A DNA stretch of 64,000 nucleotides from Achromobacter deleyi (GCF_902859705.1 NZ_CADIJO010000016.1:62001-126000), one strand, 5' to 3'; numbered from the stretch's first letter, positions 25,717-33,775 are shown. Notes: a model not told the origin generated them from the letters alone. Translations and numbers: made by a program.

Positions 25717-26575
25717 GGGGCCTCCCAGGATCAAGAGGTCGCTGCGGGCGGCCGGATACTTGAGCCAGTCGGTCCTGCCATTGCGGGAACAACTCGCTGG
25801 CGAGCGCGCGCATCGTGTCGAGCGCGGCAGGGGCGACTCTGCCGGGCGGCTGGCGGTGCTCGACCCGATGCACCGGCAGGCCGCGCGTTGCGGCACGTGG
25901 ATACGCTTCTATGGCCGGCACGTCGGTGGCGAGCACGCGGATGCCGGCGCTGTCCTGGAACAGGTCGCGCAAGGCCTGCTGGATCAGCCGTGCGTTGGCG
26001 GACACCGGGTGGACGCGGTTGATGAGCAAGTGCAGCGGCGGCGGTTCGATGCCCAGGTGCCGGTACGGCGCAATGTCTTCGAGCAACTGCATGGTGCCGC
26101 GCCGCAGCTCGCGTGCCGCGAGGATCTCCGGCGTGACGGGCGACAGCGCGAGATCGGAGGCGAGCACCGCCATCTCCAGCAGCACGGAACGCGCGCCCTG
26201 GGTGTCGATCAGCACCAGGTCGTAGAGGGGAGCAAGTGCTGGCAGCAGATGCCGCAACCGCAGGCGGCCATCCGGCGCATGCAGCAACAACGTGTTCAGC
26301 TCGCCCCGGTGGTCGTCGGACAGCACCAGGTCCAGGCCCGCGATGATCGTGCGGGACACGAGCTGGCCAAGGTCGCGCTCGTTGAAGGCCAACAGCTCAT
26401 AGATGCCGCCCGGCGCGCGCTGGGTCAGTTCGTAGTAGGAGGACAAGGTGGGCTGCACGTCGAGATCGAGCAGCAGCACGCGCAGGCCCGCGTCCGCGGC
26501 GAGCCCGCCCAGGTTGGCGGCCGTCGTGGTCTTGCCGACGCCGCCCTTCGTTGAAATGATGGACACGACCTGCAT
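25700..26575 (-). CDS. parA: ParA-family ATPase of the ICE
   Basis: Deviant Walker-type ATPase for partition or stability of the element. It has 291 residues, with the Walker A motif STKGGVGKTTTAANL at residues 8-22, the A'/switch region LLLDLDVQPTLSSYY and the Walker B region LVLIDTQGA. The C-terminus is basic and Pro-rich. It follows alpA by 42 bases. Its end overlaps the HicA-like gene, so alpA-parA-hicA-parB-DUF2857-STY4528 read as one unit. Confidence 0.95.
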   Translation of the reverse strand: MQVVSIISTKGGVGKTTTAANLGGLAADAGLRVLLLDLDVQPTLSSYYELTQRAPGGIYELLAFNERDLGQLVSRTIIAGLDLVLSDDHRGELNTLLLHAPDGRLRLRHLLPALAPLYDLVLIDTQGARSVLLEMAVLASDLALSPVTPEILAARELRRGTMQLLEDIAPYRHLGIEPPPLHLLINRVHPVSANARLIQQALRDLFQDSAGIRVLATDVPAIEAYPRAATRGLPVHRVEHRQPPGRVAPAALDTMRALASELFPQWQDRLAQVSGRPQRPLDPGRPHGERT

Positions 26576-26617
26576 GGCGCTCTCCGGCTGGGAATGGGAA
26601 GTCCGCGGGAGAGCGGG

Positions 26618-26830
26618 TCAGGTCCGGTGGTTGAGGCGCTCGGCGATCCACTGGTCGATTTCGATCGAATCCCAGCCGACAGCGCGCACGCCCAGGCGCA
26701 GCGCCTGAGGGAACTGGCGCTTCTTCATCAGGTTGTAGATGTGGGCGCGTTTGAAGCCGGACTTCGCTTCGACTTCATCGAGCCGCAGGATGCGGCGCTC
26801 GTTCGGCGGGAGTACAGGGGTCTGCGACAT
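26618..26830 (-). CDS. alpA: AlpA-family regulator
   Basis: A 70-residue AlpA/MerR-like helix-turn-helix protein (RILRLDEVEAKSGFKRAHIY, NLMKKRQFPQALRL, SIEIDQWIAERL). ATG 26830 is preferred; ATG 26839 would add three residues. In clc-type ICEs the alpA promoter is the gate to the bistable transfer programme. The TGCAAT repeat cluster at 26904-26930 lies just upstream and may be the control site. Confidence 0.9.
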   Translation of the reverse strand: MSQTPVLPPNERRILRLDEVEAKSGFKRAHIYNLMKKRQFPQALRLGVRAVGWDSIEIDQWIAERLNHRT

Positions 26831-26873
26831 GGCGGTCACTCCTGAACGCTCGGTGGCGTTTGTTGGCGTGACC

Positions 26874-26930
26874 TCTATTCAATAGACCTGGCTGCGGAAA
26901 GACATTGCAAATGCAATCTCCGCGATTGCA
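26874..26930 (-). promoter_or_regulatory. Operator-like repeats in the alpA promoter region
   Basis: ATTGCA-AA-TGCAAT (26904-26917) overlaps TGCAATC-N5-GATTGCA (26912-26930), giving three TGCAAT half-sites in alternating orientation. Nearer alpA is the dyad TCTATT-C-AATAGA (26874-26886). The sites sit between the BisR-like gene and alpA, where a regulator of alpA should bind. Confidence 0.6.
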
Positions 26931-26948
26931 CATACAAGCTGGATAACC

Positions 26949-27695
26949 TCATGCGCTTGCGCTACGAACGTACCTCTTAGCGTTGGCGAACTTTCCGTTT
27001 AAGGTGCGCTCAGTGATGCCCATGGTGCCGCCGTAGTGGGCGACCAATGCAGAGACAAGGGCCTCCTGCGTTTTGAAGCTGGAATAGGGCACGCCTGAAG
27101 GCGACTGGCTCAGCATCAGCGTCAACATCCCTCCAATGATGTTGAGATAGGTCGTTTCCGCCCGTTCGCTGATCTCGCATTGCTTGGATGCCAACAGCAC
27201 CGAGGATTGCTTGAGTAGCGTGTCGTGCTGCTCCTGCAGTTCTCGCATCTCACGTCGGGCTTGTTCAAGCGCGGCCTGAAGGGCCAGCCGCTCCACGAGG
27301 ATCGCCTGTCCTGTTTCCATGGTGATGAAAGGATGCGCCATGCGTTCGCCACGGCTGAACAGAAATCCTGGCCGGTGCTCGGGATAGTGGGTGCGCATCC
27401 AGCGTTTTAGATCGACATGGCGAACAGTCAGATCCAGAGAATTGAGCAGGTTCGGATCATTGAGCGTGATCCCGTTCTTGCCGTAGGGCAGCTCTCCGTT
27501 GAGGATGCCGTCATAGATACGTTCCGAGTGCAGCCGGCACTCATTCCATCGAGGGCAGTTCAGCGACCGAGGCAGGACACGCGGTGACGCGATCGTGGCC
27601 AGGATCATCGGGAGATACCGCAGCAACCCAGCCCATCGGATGGCCGCCTCGATGGGACGATAGAACACCTTTGATGTTGAAATGTCCTTGTGCAT
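26949..27695 (-). CDS. ICE regulator candidate (BisR-like position, 248 aa)
   Basis: I recognise no clear domain. The protein begins MHKDISTSKVFYRPIEAAIR, has a coiled-coil stretch in the middle (LALQAALEQARREMRELQEQ followed by HDTLLKQSSVLLASKQ) and a C-terminal part (GGTMGITERTLNGKFANAKR) with an HTH-like feel. In ICEclc, as I recall, a protein of about 250 residues without known domains, BisR, is encoded just upstream of alpA and activates it; length and place match. ATG 27695 has AAGGAG upstream. Base composition is lower in GC than its neighbours. Assignment as BisR is inference. Confidence 0.6.
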   Translation of the reverse strand: MHKDISTSKVFYRPIEAAIRWAGLLRYLPMILATIASPRVLPRSLNCPRWNECRLHSERIYDGILNGELPYGKNGITLNDPNLLNSLDLTVRHVDLKRWMRTHYPEHRPGFLFSRGERMAHPFITMETGQAILVERLALQAALEQARREMRELQEQHDTLLKQSSVLLASKQCEISERAETTYLNIIGGMLTLMLSQSPSGVPYSSFKTQEALVSALVAHYGGTMGITERTLNGKFANAKRYVRSASA

Positions 27696-28145
27696 GTCTT
27701 CGTCTCCTTTCGGGTGCGCTACATCACCGGCTCCTTTCTTGCCCAAGGGCTGTTGTGTCGTTATGGCCTGCGACGGACGCTTGAGGCGATGCCCTAAGCG
27801 AAGGCGGAGGAGGCCATTGGCGTCCGCCGCAGGTGGCCTTGTCTTGCTTGATATGCAAGAATCGATCAGTTGCCGGCCCATCGAGCGATGAGGACGCAAG
27901 CTCGATATTGGCGCTCACGGTACCAGCGTCATAGGTGGCGCAAAGCCCATCAAGACCGATTTGGTATGGTCTGATATCCAGACGGTTCAAGACCAGCGAG
28001 TTGAAGCGTTCGACGCCCCTACGTCCAGTTGGGGACTGGAAATCAGCGGTTAGTGATGCATCGCTCCACATGCTGATATATCGACAAAGTATCTGCCGCA
28101 GTACCAGTGACCCTGCCAGGTTGCCCCAGCACATAGGAGACGGAG
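27696..28145. other. 450-bp divergent intergenic region
   Basis: No credible gene lies between the BisR-like gene and the DUF305 gene. Some frames are open, but without starts, ribosome sites or motifs. It must hold the promoters of both divergent genes. The DNA is less GC-rich than the backbone. Confidence 0.5.
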
Positions 28146-28646
28146 ATGGCTGAACATTCCCATGAACATCAACATCACACATCCGGTCAGATGGGTAAGC
28201 ACGGCCGACCATACGCCAAGTTCTGGGTGAACATGGTGTTGGGCCTCGTCGTCATGTACTTCGTAATGTTCAGCATGATCGACGGCGCCAGGGACTTCAG
28301 AAACAATCTCAACATGCTCTACATGGCGGTCACTATGTGGGCGCCAATGGGCATCTTCATGCTAGCGACAATGCCCGGCATGTTTCCAAACCGGCGGCTC
28401 AATCTCGTGCTGTACGGCTTGTTTGCCGTTCTCACACTCGGTTCTTTTGCCGCTACCCGTGCTCAAACCGGAATCGGCGATCGACAGTTCATCGCGTCTA
28501 TGGTCCCGCACCATTCGGGAGCGATCCTCATGTGCCGCGAGGCGCAGCTCTCAGATCCGGAACTCGTCAACCTATGCCAAGCGATTTCCGATGGCCAGCG
28601 CGCGGAGATCGAGCAGATGAACCGGATTGCTGCACGCCTTCGTTGA
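28146..28646 (+). CDS. DUF305 protein with membrane domain
   Basis: A 166-residue protein, likely cargo. It starts with a His-rich tail (SHEHQHHTSGQ), has about three membrane segments (VNMVLGLVVMYFVMFSMI, MAVTMWAPMGIFMLATMP, NLVLYGLFAVLTLGSFAA) and ends in a short DUF305 domain with DRQFIASMVPHHSGAILMCR, where the MVPHHSGA motif is typical of this putative metal-binding fold. GGAGACGG precedes the ATG. DUF305 proteins often sit in copper/silver or other metal islands; the exact role here is unknown. Confidence 0.82.
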   Translation: MAEHSHEHQHHTSGQMGKHGRPYAKFWVNMVLGLVVMYFVMFSMIDGARDFRNNLNMLYMAVTMWAPMGIFMLATMPGMFPNRRLNLVLYGLFAVLTLGSFAATRAQTGIGDRQFIASMVPHHSGAILMCREAQLSDPELVNLCQAISDGQRAEIEQMNRIAARLR

Positions 28647-29033
28647 GGCTGGCTGCCACTACACTGGCGCCGCGTTGCGCTCCGGCGAAGTTAGCCGCAG
28701 CGATGTAAAGATGAGTACTTGCGGTGTTCCGATGCCGGCGGTTGTGTCCTACAGCCGTCCAGGTGCCAGGTAGTCCACGCGACACCACCCCGCGCTGCCT
28801 GCGGAGCGAGCGCAAGTCATGATCGTCGCAAGTTGGAGTTCGATAGCGAACCCGCTCAGCAGCTGGACGCATCAGGCGTAACGACGGGTGGATGGATCAT
28901 CCTTGGACGCTGGTGGAAGTGGTTGGATGAACTTTGTTGCCGAGGGCGAAAAACAAGGCTATAATTGAGTTCTTCGCTGATCACCACAGTGGAGAAAGTG
29001 ATTGGGAAACAGAGACTTAGCGCTCTAGTGCAT
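28647..29033. other. Non-coding right end of the ICE
   Basis: Just under 390 bases with no gene that I can support. It contains the outward promoter at 28937-28965 and otherwise no recognisable signal. In clc-type ICEs the sequence next to this end directs integrase expression once the element circularises. Confidence 0.6.
28937..28965 (+). promoter_or_regulatory. Strong outward-facing promoter near the ICE end (Pcirc-like)
   Basis: TTGCCG, exactly 17 bases, then a perfect TATAAT, pointing out of the element, 69 bases before the attachment site. In ICEclc a constitutive promoter in this position (Pcirc) faces the integrase gene when the circle forms. The sequence signal is clear; its function here is inferred. 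Confidence 0.75.
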
Positions 29034-29051
29034 GACTCGTTTCCCGCTCCA
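29034..29051. repeat. attR: ICE right attachment site (tRNA-Gly 3' end remnant)
   Basis: GACTCGTTTCCCGCTCCA equals the last 18 bases of a tRNA-Gly, including CCA. It differs by one base from the two intact tRNA-Gly genes at 32862 and 33124 (C in place of T) and by one base from the ICEclc core as I recall it. No tRNA body precedes it, so it is the duplicated core left at the far end of the element. Confidence 0.88.
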
Positions 29052-29095
29052 GATTTTGATGCGCAGCGCGTTCACAACCGCTGCGTAAATTGACG

Positions 29096-29118
29096 AAAGG
29101 GCCTGCGGGCCCTTTTTT
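29096..29118 (+). terminator. Intrinsic terminator just outside the ICE
   Basis: AAAGGGCC-TGCG-GGCCCTTT followed by TTT. It was probably the terminator of the tRNA-Gly used as target. It now stops transcription leaving the ICE from the promoter at 28937. Confidence 0.9.
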
Positions 29119-29161
29119 CATTGGTGCGCCAGATCGCCGCATGTAGCGAGGGATTCCCGAT

Positions 29162-29476
29162 ATGCAAGCACGCAACGACATCTGCGCCAAATATGGCCTG
29201 GCTGACACGCCTCCCGAAGACATGATCGCCGTCGCCATATCCACGCCGGGCCAGATGCCCATCTACGGCACCCGTATCGTCCTGCCGGAAAACGGCACCA
29301 TCAGCTGGTTCATTCACTGCGGCGGTTATTCCGATGCGGATGATTTCTATCAGCCGGTCCACACGGCGCATCTGGCGCAGATGCTGCCCCAGGTTGTGGA
29401 TTACCTGCACCTGCCACCCGGGGCGAAGTTCATCATTGACGACCAGGGTTACGAAGACGTGTGGATGGATCAGTAG
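29162..29476 (+). CDS. Conserved hypothetical protein (104 aa)
   Basis: First chromosomal gene after the ICE. It is a soluble acidic protein: MQARNDICAKYGLADTPPED, then ISWFIHCGGYSDADDFYQPV and LHLPPGAKFIIDDQGYEDVW. The pattern suggests an immunity-protein-like small domain (GGYSDADDFYQPV), but I cannot name the family. No clear partner is nearby. A ribosome-binding site is weak (GAGGGA upstream). Confidence 0.75.
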   Translation: MQARNDICAKYGLADTPPEDMIAVAISTPGQMPIYGTRIVLPENGTISWFIHCGGYSDADDFYQPVHTAHLAQMLPQVVDYLHLPPGAKFIIDDQGYEDVWMDQ

Positions 29477-29523
29477 CCGGCAGCCCGCCGCTTACCCGAT
29501 AGCGGCATGGGCTGCAAGCCGCC

Positions 29524-30141
29524 CTATTGCTGTGAGAAATGTCCCGCGATCTGTTCCTGCGCGCGCAGCCTGGCCGCATCCAGTGCCTGCCCGCCCATGG
29601 CGGTGCCTTCCACCGAGAAGAAGGTCAGGCGCTTCAAGCCGATCGTGGCCAGGGCCACTTTCAGGTAAGGCGTCAGGAAGTCGGGCTGCCTGGCATCGGG
29701 ACCCGAGAACAGGCCACCCGACGACGCGGCGACAAACACCGGCCGGTCGGCCAGCACGCCGACCTTGCCTTCGCGCGTCACGCTGAAGGTGCTGCGCACC
29801 CGCACCACGTGATCGATCCAGACCTTCAGCGCCGACGGGACGGTGTAGTTGTGCATCGGCGTGGCGATGACGACATAGTCCGCATCGGACAATGACTGGA
29901 TCAGTTGATCGGATTGGCGCAGCGAGCCGCGGCCACAAACGTCACTGCCTGGGTCGGCGGGCGAACCCAACGCGCGGGCGTAGTCCACATCCACATGCGG
30001 CAGCAGGTTGGCGTCGATTTCGACGATATCGCGGCCGCGCACAGGGTCGTGCCGAGCCAGGTGTTCCACCACGAATTGGGACAGCCGATGGCTTTCCGAG
30101 CCCACGCCGCGCGGGCTGCAAGTCAAACGCAGGATGCTCAT
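29524..30141 (-). CDS. azoR: FMN-dependent NADH-azoreductase
   Basis: Flavodoxin-fold quinone/azo reductase using FMN and NADH. It has 205 residues: MSILRLTCSPRGVGSESHRL (phosphate-binding loop), SDADYVVIATPMHNYTVPSA-LKVWIDHVVR (the typical N-Y-x-V-P-S-x-LKxWID motif) and VAASSGGLFSG. The start ATG overlaps the end of the upstream acetyltransferase gene (ATGA), so they are coupled. It is divergent from a MocR-type regulator that may control the pair. Confidence 0.92.
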   Translation of the reverse strand: MSILRLTCSPRGVGSESHRLSQFVVEHLARHDPVRGRDIVEIDANLLPHVDVDYARALGSPADPGSDVCGRGSLRQSDQLIQSLSDADYVVIATPMHNYTVPSALKVWIDHVVRVRSTFSVTREGKVGVLADRPVFVAASSGGLFSGPDARQPDFLTPYLKVALATIGLKRLTFFSVEGTAMGGQALDAARLRAQEQIAGHFSQQ

Positions 30142-30584
30142 GCTGCCTGACCTCCCAGCACTTTCGAAAAACGCATGGCGCCGGTCAACAGGCCCTGGCG
30201 GAAATAGAAGCGCTGCGCCAGGGCGTTGGCCAGGCCGGTGTCCAGCACCAGCTTGGCACACCCGGCTTGGCGGGCGATGCCTTCCAGCGCCTGCAGCAGG
30301 CGCGCGCCGTGGCGGCCACCGCGGCTGCGCTCGGTGGTGACCAGGTCGTCCACATACAGGAAACGGCCGTAGATCAGGTTTTCCTGGTAGCGGTAGCCCG
30401 CCAGAGCAACCGGCTCGCCGCCTTCCCAGACGGCCAGCAGCGCGTAGTTTTCAGCACGCATGCGGGCAACGCGGGCGGCAAAATCAGACTCGTCGGCCAG
30501 GTGCGGACGCAGTTCCTGCATGACGGGAAAAGCAGCGCGCAGCTCGTCGGCGGTTTCTAGGTGGCGGATGTTCGGGTCACTCAT
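30138..30584 (-). CDS. GNAT-family N-acetyltransferase
   Basis: A 148-residue protein with the GNAT fold: beta strands LLAVWEGGEPVALAGYRYQE, then FLYVDDLVTTERSRGGRHGA, where RxxGxG/A-type residues form the acetyl-CoA loop, and AKLVLDTGLANALAQRFYFR near the end. The substrate is unknown. It is the first gene of a two-gene unit with azoR. It faces the MocR regulator across 130 bases. Confidence 0.85.
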   Translation of the reverse strand: MSDPNIRHLETADELRAAFPVMQELRPHLADESDFAARVARMRAENYALLAVWEGGEPVALAGYRYQENLIYGRFLYVDDLVTTERSRGGRHGARLLQALEGIARQAGCAKLVLDTGLANALAQRFYFRQGLLTGAMRFSKVLGGQAA

Positions 30585-30714
30585 GTCTTGATAGTCCTGT
30601 CCTGGCAATCTTGCCGTGAATCGGGCCCGCGGCCGGAACCGACCGAGGCAGACATCATGCTAGTCAGCCCATGCCATAATTTGAAGAACCATAAATTGAA
30701 CTTTGGACTAGGCC

Positions 30715-32130
30715 ATGACGCGGTCTCCCATTGACAGCCTTCCGCCCGCTGCCGCCAGCGACGAACCGCTCTACCGCCAGATCTACGACCGCTTTCGTGG
30801 GGCCATCGCCCAGGGCACCCTGAAGCCGGGCGACCGGATTCCGTCGGCGCGAGCGCTGGCCAAGGACCTGGGCGTGGCCCGCGGCACGATCGAGATGGCC
30901 TATTCACTGCTGCACGCCGAAGGCTATGTGCAGCCGCGTGGCCAGGCCGGCACCGTGGTGACGCCGGGACTGCAGGCGCAAACCGTGACCAAGCCAGCGC
31001 CCGCCCCGGTCAAGCCGGACCCCGACACCTGGCGCCACCCGCCGTCGGTATTGCCCTTCCAGATGGGACTGCCAGCGCTGGATGCATTTCCGCGCAAGAT
31101 CTGGGCGCGGCTGGGCGCCCGCCACCTGCGCGCCACGCAGGCGGCCGACCTGTCATATCCGCCGGCCGACGGGCTGCCCGCGCTGCGTACCGCCATCGCC
31201 GCCCACCTGCAGGTGGCGCGCGGCATCCATTGCACGCCCTCGCAAGTGTTCATCACGTCCGGCTATCGCGAAAGCCTGAACCTGGTGATCCAGGCATTGC
31301 TGCAACCGGGCCAGCAAGTGTGGGTCGAAGATCCGGGTTACCCGCCCACGCGCGAACTGCTGACCCACGCCGGCCTGGAACTGGCCCCTATCGAGGTGGA
31401 CGCCGAGGGCATCATGGTCTCGCGCGGCATCGAGCAAGCGCCACAGGCCAGTGCCGCGGTGGTGACCCCGGCCCACCAAAGCCCGCTGAGCGTGACCTTG
31501 TCGCTGACCCGGCGCCAGGCACTGCTGGAGTGGGCCGAACGCAACCAGCGCTGGATCGTGGAAGACGACTACGACGGCGAATACCGCTACATCAGCCGGC
31601 CGCTACCGGCGCTGAAAAGCCTGGATCGCCATGGCCGCGTGCTGTACGCGGGCACGTTCAGCAAGGTCATGTTTCCCGGCATCCGCCTGGCGTACCTGGT
31701 CGTGCCCGAAACGCAGATCAGGCGTTTCGAGGACGTCAATCGCGTGCTCGGCAATGGCATCCCCGGCCTGACCCAGGCGCTGGTCTGCGCGTTCATGACC
31801 GAGGGACATTTCGCGCGGCACATCCAGCGCATGCGGCGGCTGTATTCCGAGCGCCGCGAGGCCACGGCAGCGGGATTGTCCAAGGTGTTCGGTCCGGACA
31901 TGCCCATCAATCCGCAACCGGGCGGCATGCATCTGCTGGTCAGGATGAAGGGACACCACACCGACCGCCCGCTGGCCCGCCGCATGGTCGAGAACGGCAT
32001 CTATGCGCACGCGCTGTCGCGCTGGTCGACGGCCGCGCCCTGCGGCTCGGGACTGTTGATGAGCTTTACCAACATCGAATCGCAGGAACGGGCCGAACAG
32101 CTGGGCCGCAGGATTCTTGCGCTGATGTGA
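30715..32130 (+). CDS. MocR-type (GntR/aminotransferase) regulator
   Basis: A 471-residue PLP-dependent transcription regulator. The N-terminal GntR winged helix (LYRQIYDRFRGAIAQGTLKP, RIPSARALAKDLGVARGTIE) is joined to an aminotransferase fold type I domain. That domain includes QVFITSGYRESLNLVIQALL, VEDPGYPPTRELL, WIVEDDYDGEYRY and the PLP lysine in YAGTFSKVMFPGIRLAYLV. It is divergent from the acetyltransferase/azoreductase pair, its most likely target. A PdxR role is possible, but no pdx genes are adjacent. Confidence 0.9.
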   Translation: MTRSPIDSLPPAAASDEPLYRQIYDRFRGAIAQGTLKPGDRIPSARALAKDLGVARGTIEMAYSLLHAEGYVQPRGQAGTVVTPGLQAQTVTKPAPAPVKPDPDTWRHPPSVLPFQMGLPALDAFPRKIWARLGARHLRATQAADLSYPPADGLPALRTAIAAHLQVARGIHCTPSQVFITSGYRESLNLVIQALLQPGQQVWVEDPGYPPTRELLTHAGLELAPIEVDAEGIMVSRGIEQAPQASAAVVTPAHQSPLSVTLSLTRRQALLEWAERNQRWIVEDDYDGEYRYISRPLPALKSLDRHGRVLYAGTFSKVMFPGIRLAYLVVPETQIRRFEDVNRVLGNGIPGLTQALVCAFMTEGHFARHIQRMRRLYSERREATAAGLSKVFGPDMPINPQPGGMHLLVRMKGHHTDRPLARRMVENGIYAHALSRWSTAAPCGSGLLMSFTNIESQERAEQLGRRILALM

Positions 32131-32131
32131 A

Positions 32132-32159
32132 CAAGGCCTGCCCCGATGGGCAGGCCTTG
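32132..32159. terminator. Two-way terminator hairpin
   Basis: CAAGGCCTGCCC pairs perfectly with GGGCAGGCCTTG around CGAT. It lies between two converging genes (MocR-type and AhpD-like). There is no strong T-run on either side. Confidence 0.65.
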
Positions 32160-32193
32160 GCAGACCACGATACGGGCCAACGCCCGCCGCGCC

Positions 32194-32673
32194 TCAGTTC
32201 AACCCGGCCTTGTCCAGGCCGAATGCGGCATCCGCCGAGCCGGGCTCGGTGCGGAAGGCGACGTTCAAGCGATTCCAGCCATTGATGCCCACGACCAGGA
32301 AGGTCAGGTCCGAGATTTCCGCTTCGGACAACTGGCTGCGGACCTGTTCGTAGACCGCATCGGACACGCCATGCGGATGCAGCACGGTCAGGGCTTCGGT
32401 CCATTCCAGCGCGGCGCGCTCGCGTGCGCTGAACAATTTGGACTCGCGCCAGATGGCGATATGGTGCAGGCGCAGTTCGCGCTCGCCGCCGATCTTGGCC
32501 TGCTTGACGTGCATGTCCAGGCAGAAGCCGCAGCCATTGATCTGCGAGGCGCGGATGGTCACCAGGTCATTGAATTCCTTGATGACGGCCTTCTTTTTCA
32601 GGGAGGCGCTGAAATCCAGGTAGTGCTTGGACAGTTCGGCGGACACCTCGAAGTAATTCAAACGCTGGCTCAT
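32194..32673 (-). CDS. Carboxymuconolactone decarboxylase / AhpD-like protein
   Basis: A 159-residue alkylhydroperoxidase-like protein, with the CMD domain motif INGCGFCLDMH giving the CxxC pair and proton-relay His. Such proteins act in peroxide or thiol redox reactions. The C-terminal half has RERAALEWTEALTVLH and SDAVYEQVRSQLSEAEISDL, also typical. ATG 32673 is the start that begins MSQRLNYFEVS, as in relatives. It converges with the MocR gene. Confidence 0.92.
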   Translation of the reverse strand: MSQRLNYFEVSAELSKHYLDFSASLKKKAVIKEFNDLVTIRASQINGCGFCLDMHVKQAKIGGERELRLHHIAIWRESKLFSARERAALEWTEALTVLHPHGVSDAVYEQVRSQLSEAEISDLTFLVVGINGWNRLNVAFRTEPGSADAAFGLDKAGLN

Positions 32674-32799
32674 TTCACTCGTACCTTTCTTCAATGGGTT
32701 GCGGACGACACCGCGTACCGACATAGTGCAATGCCACCGCCTGGCGAGAAAGCGCCAAGAAGCGCAATTTGGGCTGGGCCATGATGCGCCCCCGCTTCG

Positions 32800-32827
32800 T
32801 TGACCCTTGGCGGATTTGATGTATACT
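32800..32827 (+). promoter_or_regulatory. Promoter of the first tRNA-Gly
   Basis: TTGACC (32800-32805), 16 bases, TATACT (32822-32827), 34 bases before the mature tRNA end. Confidence 0.8.
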
Positions 32828-32861
32828 CTTGCCTCTTCAAAGCAGTACCGCAGTGCCCCGC

Positions 32862-32937
32862 GCGGGAGTAGCTCAGTTGGTAGAGCGCAACCTTGCCAAG
32901 GTTGAGGTCGCGAGTTCGAGACTCGTCTCCCGCTCCA
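32862..32937 (+). tRNA. tRNA-Gly (GCC), copy 1
   Basis: A 76-base cloverleaf including CCA: acceptor GCGGGAG/CTCCCGC, D-loop AGCTCAGTTGGTAGAGC, anticodon loop TTGCCAA (GCC) and T-loop TTCGAGA. Identical to copy 2. Confidence 0.97.
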
Positions 32938-33030
32938 ACGCTTACGCAGCAGGCCGTTTTCATTTCGGCGGCGACGTTGTTGGAAGATCCGGTTTCCGGC
33001 TCACGCATCGGCACAATTCGGAAAACTGTG

Positions 33031-33036
33031 TATAAT
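33031..33036 (+). promoter_or_regulatory. -10 element before the second tRNA-Gly
   Basis: A perfect TATAAT, 88 bases before tRNA-Gly copy 2, in the spacer between the two copies. The -35 is unclear. Confidence 0.5.
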
Positions 33037-33123
33037 CGCTGTCTTTGGTGGACACGGCCTTTTTTAGAAAGCCCCGCCAAGACAAGTGAAGTAAGGCTTG
33101 AAAACAAGCCCAGCAGTACCCAA

Positions 33124-33199
33124 GCGGGAGTAGCTCAGTTGGTAGAGCGCAACCTTGCCAAGGTTGAGGTCGCGAGTTCGAGACTCGTCTCCCGCTCCA
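33124..33199 (+). tRNA. tRNA-Gly (GCC), copy 2
   Basis: Identical 76 bases to copy 1, with encoded CCA. It is followed by tRNA-Cys after 54 bases, and the spacer contains an AAAAAGGAAGC/GCTTCCTTTTTT hairpin. Confidence 0.97.
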
Positions 33200-33253
33200 A
33201 ATACAAAAAGGAAGCACCGGCCAACACCGAGCTTCCTTTTTTCTTGCAGTACT

Positions 33254-33327
33254 GGCGCAATGGCAGAGTGGTTATGCAGCGGATTGCAAATCCGTGTACG
33301 TCGGTTCGATTCCGGCTTGCGCCTCCA
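33254..33327 (+). tRNA. tRNA-Cys (GCA)
   Basis: A 74-base cloverleaf with encoded CCA: acceptor GGCGCAA/TTGCGCC, anticodon loop TTGCAAA (GCA), T-loop TTCGATT. Confidence 0.97.
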
Positions 33328-33436
33328 GTACCCCCCCTCCTGCAATACCCCTCCCCCTGCATCTCGTTACCCATCCCTACGCCCGGTCAATCGATTGGTT
33401 GCTAAGGTGACGCCGTTTTCATTGAACGACGAAGCC

Positions 33437-33775
33437 ATGCCCCACAATCAGAAAAAACCTATGCTGCGACGCGCCCCCTCCACCCTGCTGGCGCTGTCGG
33501 CCGCGACGTTGATGACGCTGGCGCCCCTGGCGGCCGAGGCGGATTCCGACCGTCACCACCACCGCCATAAGCATGGCCGCGGCGAGTACAAAGAGAAGTA
33601 TTGGGACGGCGCCTGTGAGGTCGAGCGCAAATGGAAGCGCAATGGCGACTACCGCGAAAAGCGCAAGTGCCGCGACGACTACCGTTACGGCTACGGCGCG
33701 CCGCAACCGGTCGTAGTGCCGATGCCAGCGCCCGCCATCGTCATCAACCCGCCCCCCATCATCATCCGCCCCTGA
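33437..33775 (+). CDS. Secreted small basic, His-rich protein
   Basis: A 112-residue protein with a signal peptide (LLALSAATLMTLAPLAAEA), then a His/Arg-rich stretch (DSDRHHHRHKHGRGEYKEKY), a cysteine pair spaced in CEVERKWKRNGDYREKRKC and a Pro-rich tail (PMPAPAIVINPPPIIIRP). Function unknown; it is likely periplasmic or envelope-associated. ATG 33461 (MLRRAPS) is an alternative start. It is followed by the next gene after two bases. Confidence 0.7.
   Translation: MPHNQKKPMLRRAPSTLLALSAATLMTLAPLAAEADSDRHHHRHKHGRGEYKEKYWDGACEVERKWKRNGDYREKRKCRDDYRYGYGAPQPVVVPMPAPAIVINPPPIIIRP

Noticed and set aside
32862..33199. Either intact tRNA-Gly as the ICE insertion site
   Set aside because: Both are complete, and the ICE genes end at 29051 with a slightly different tRNA 3' end.
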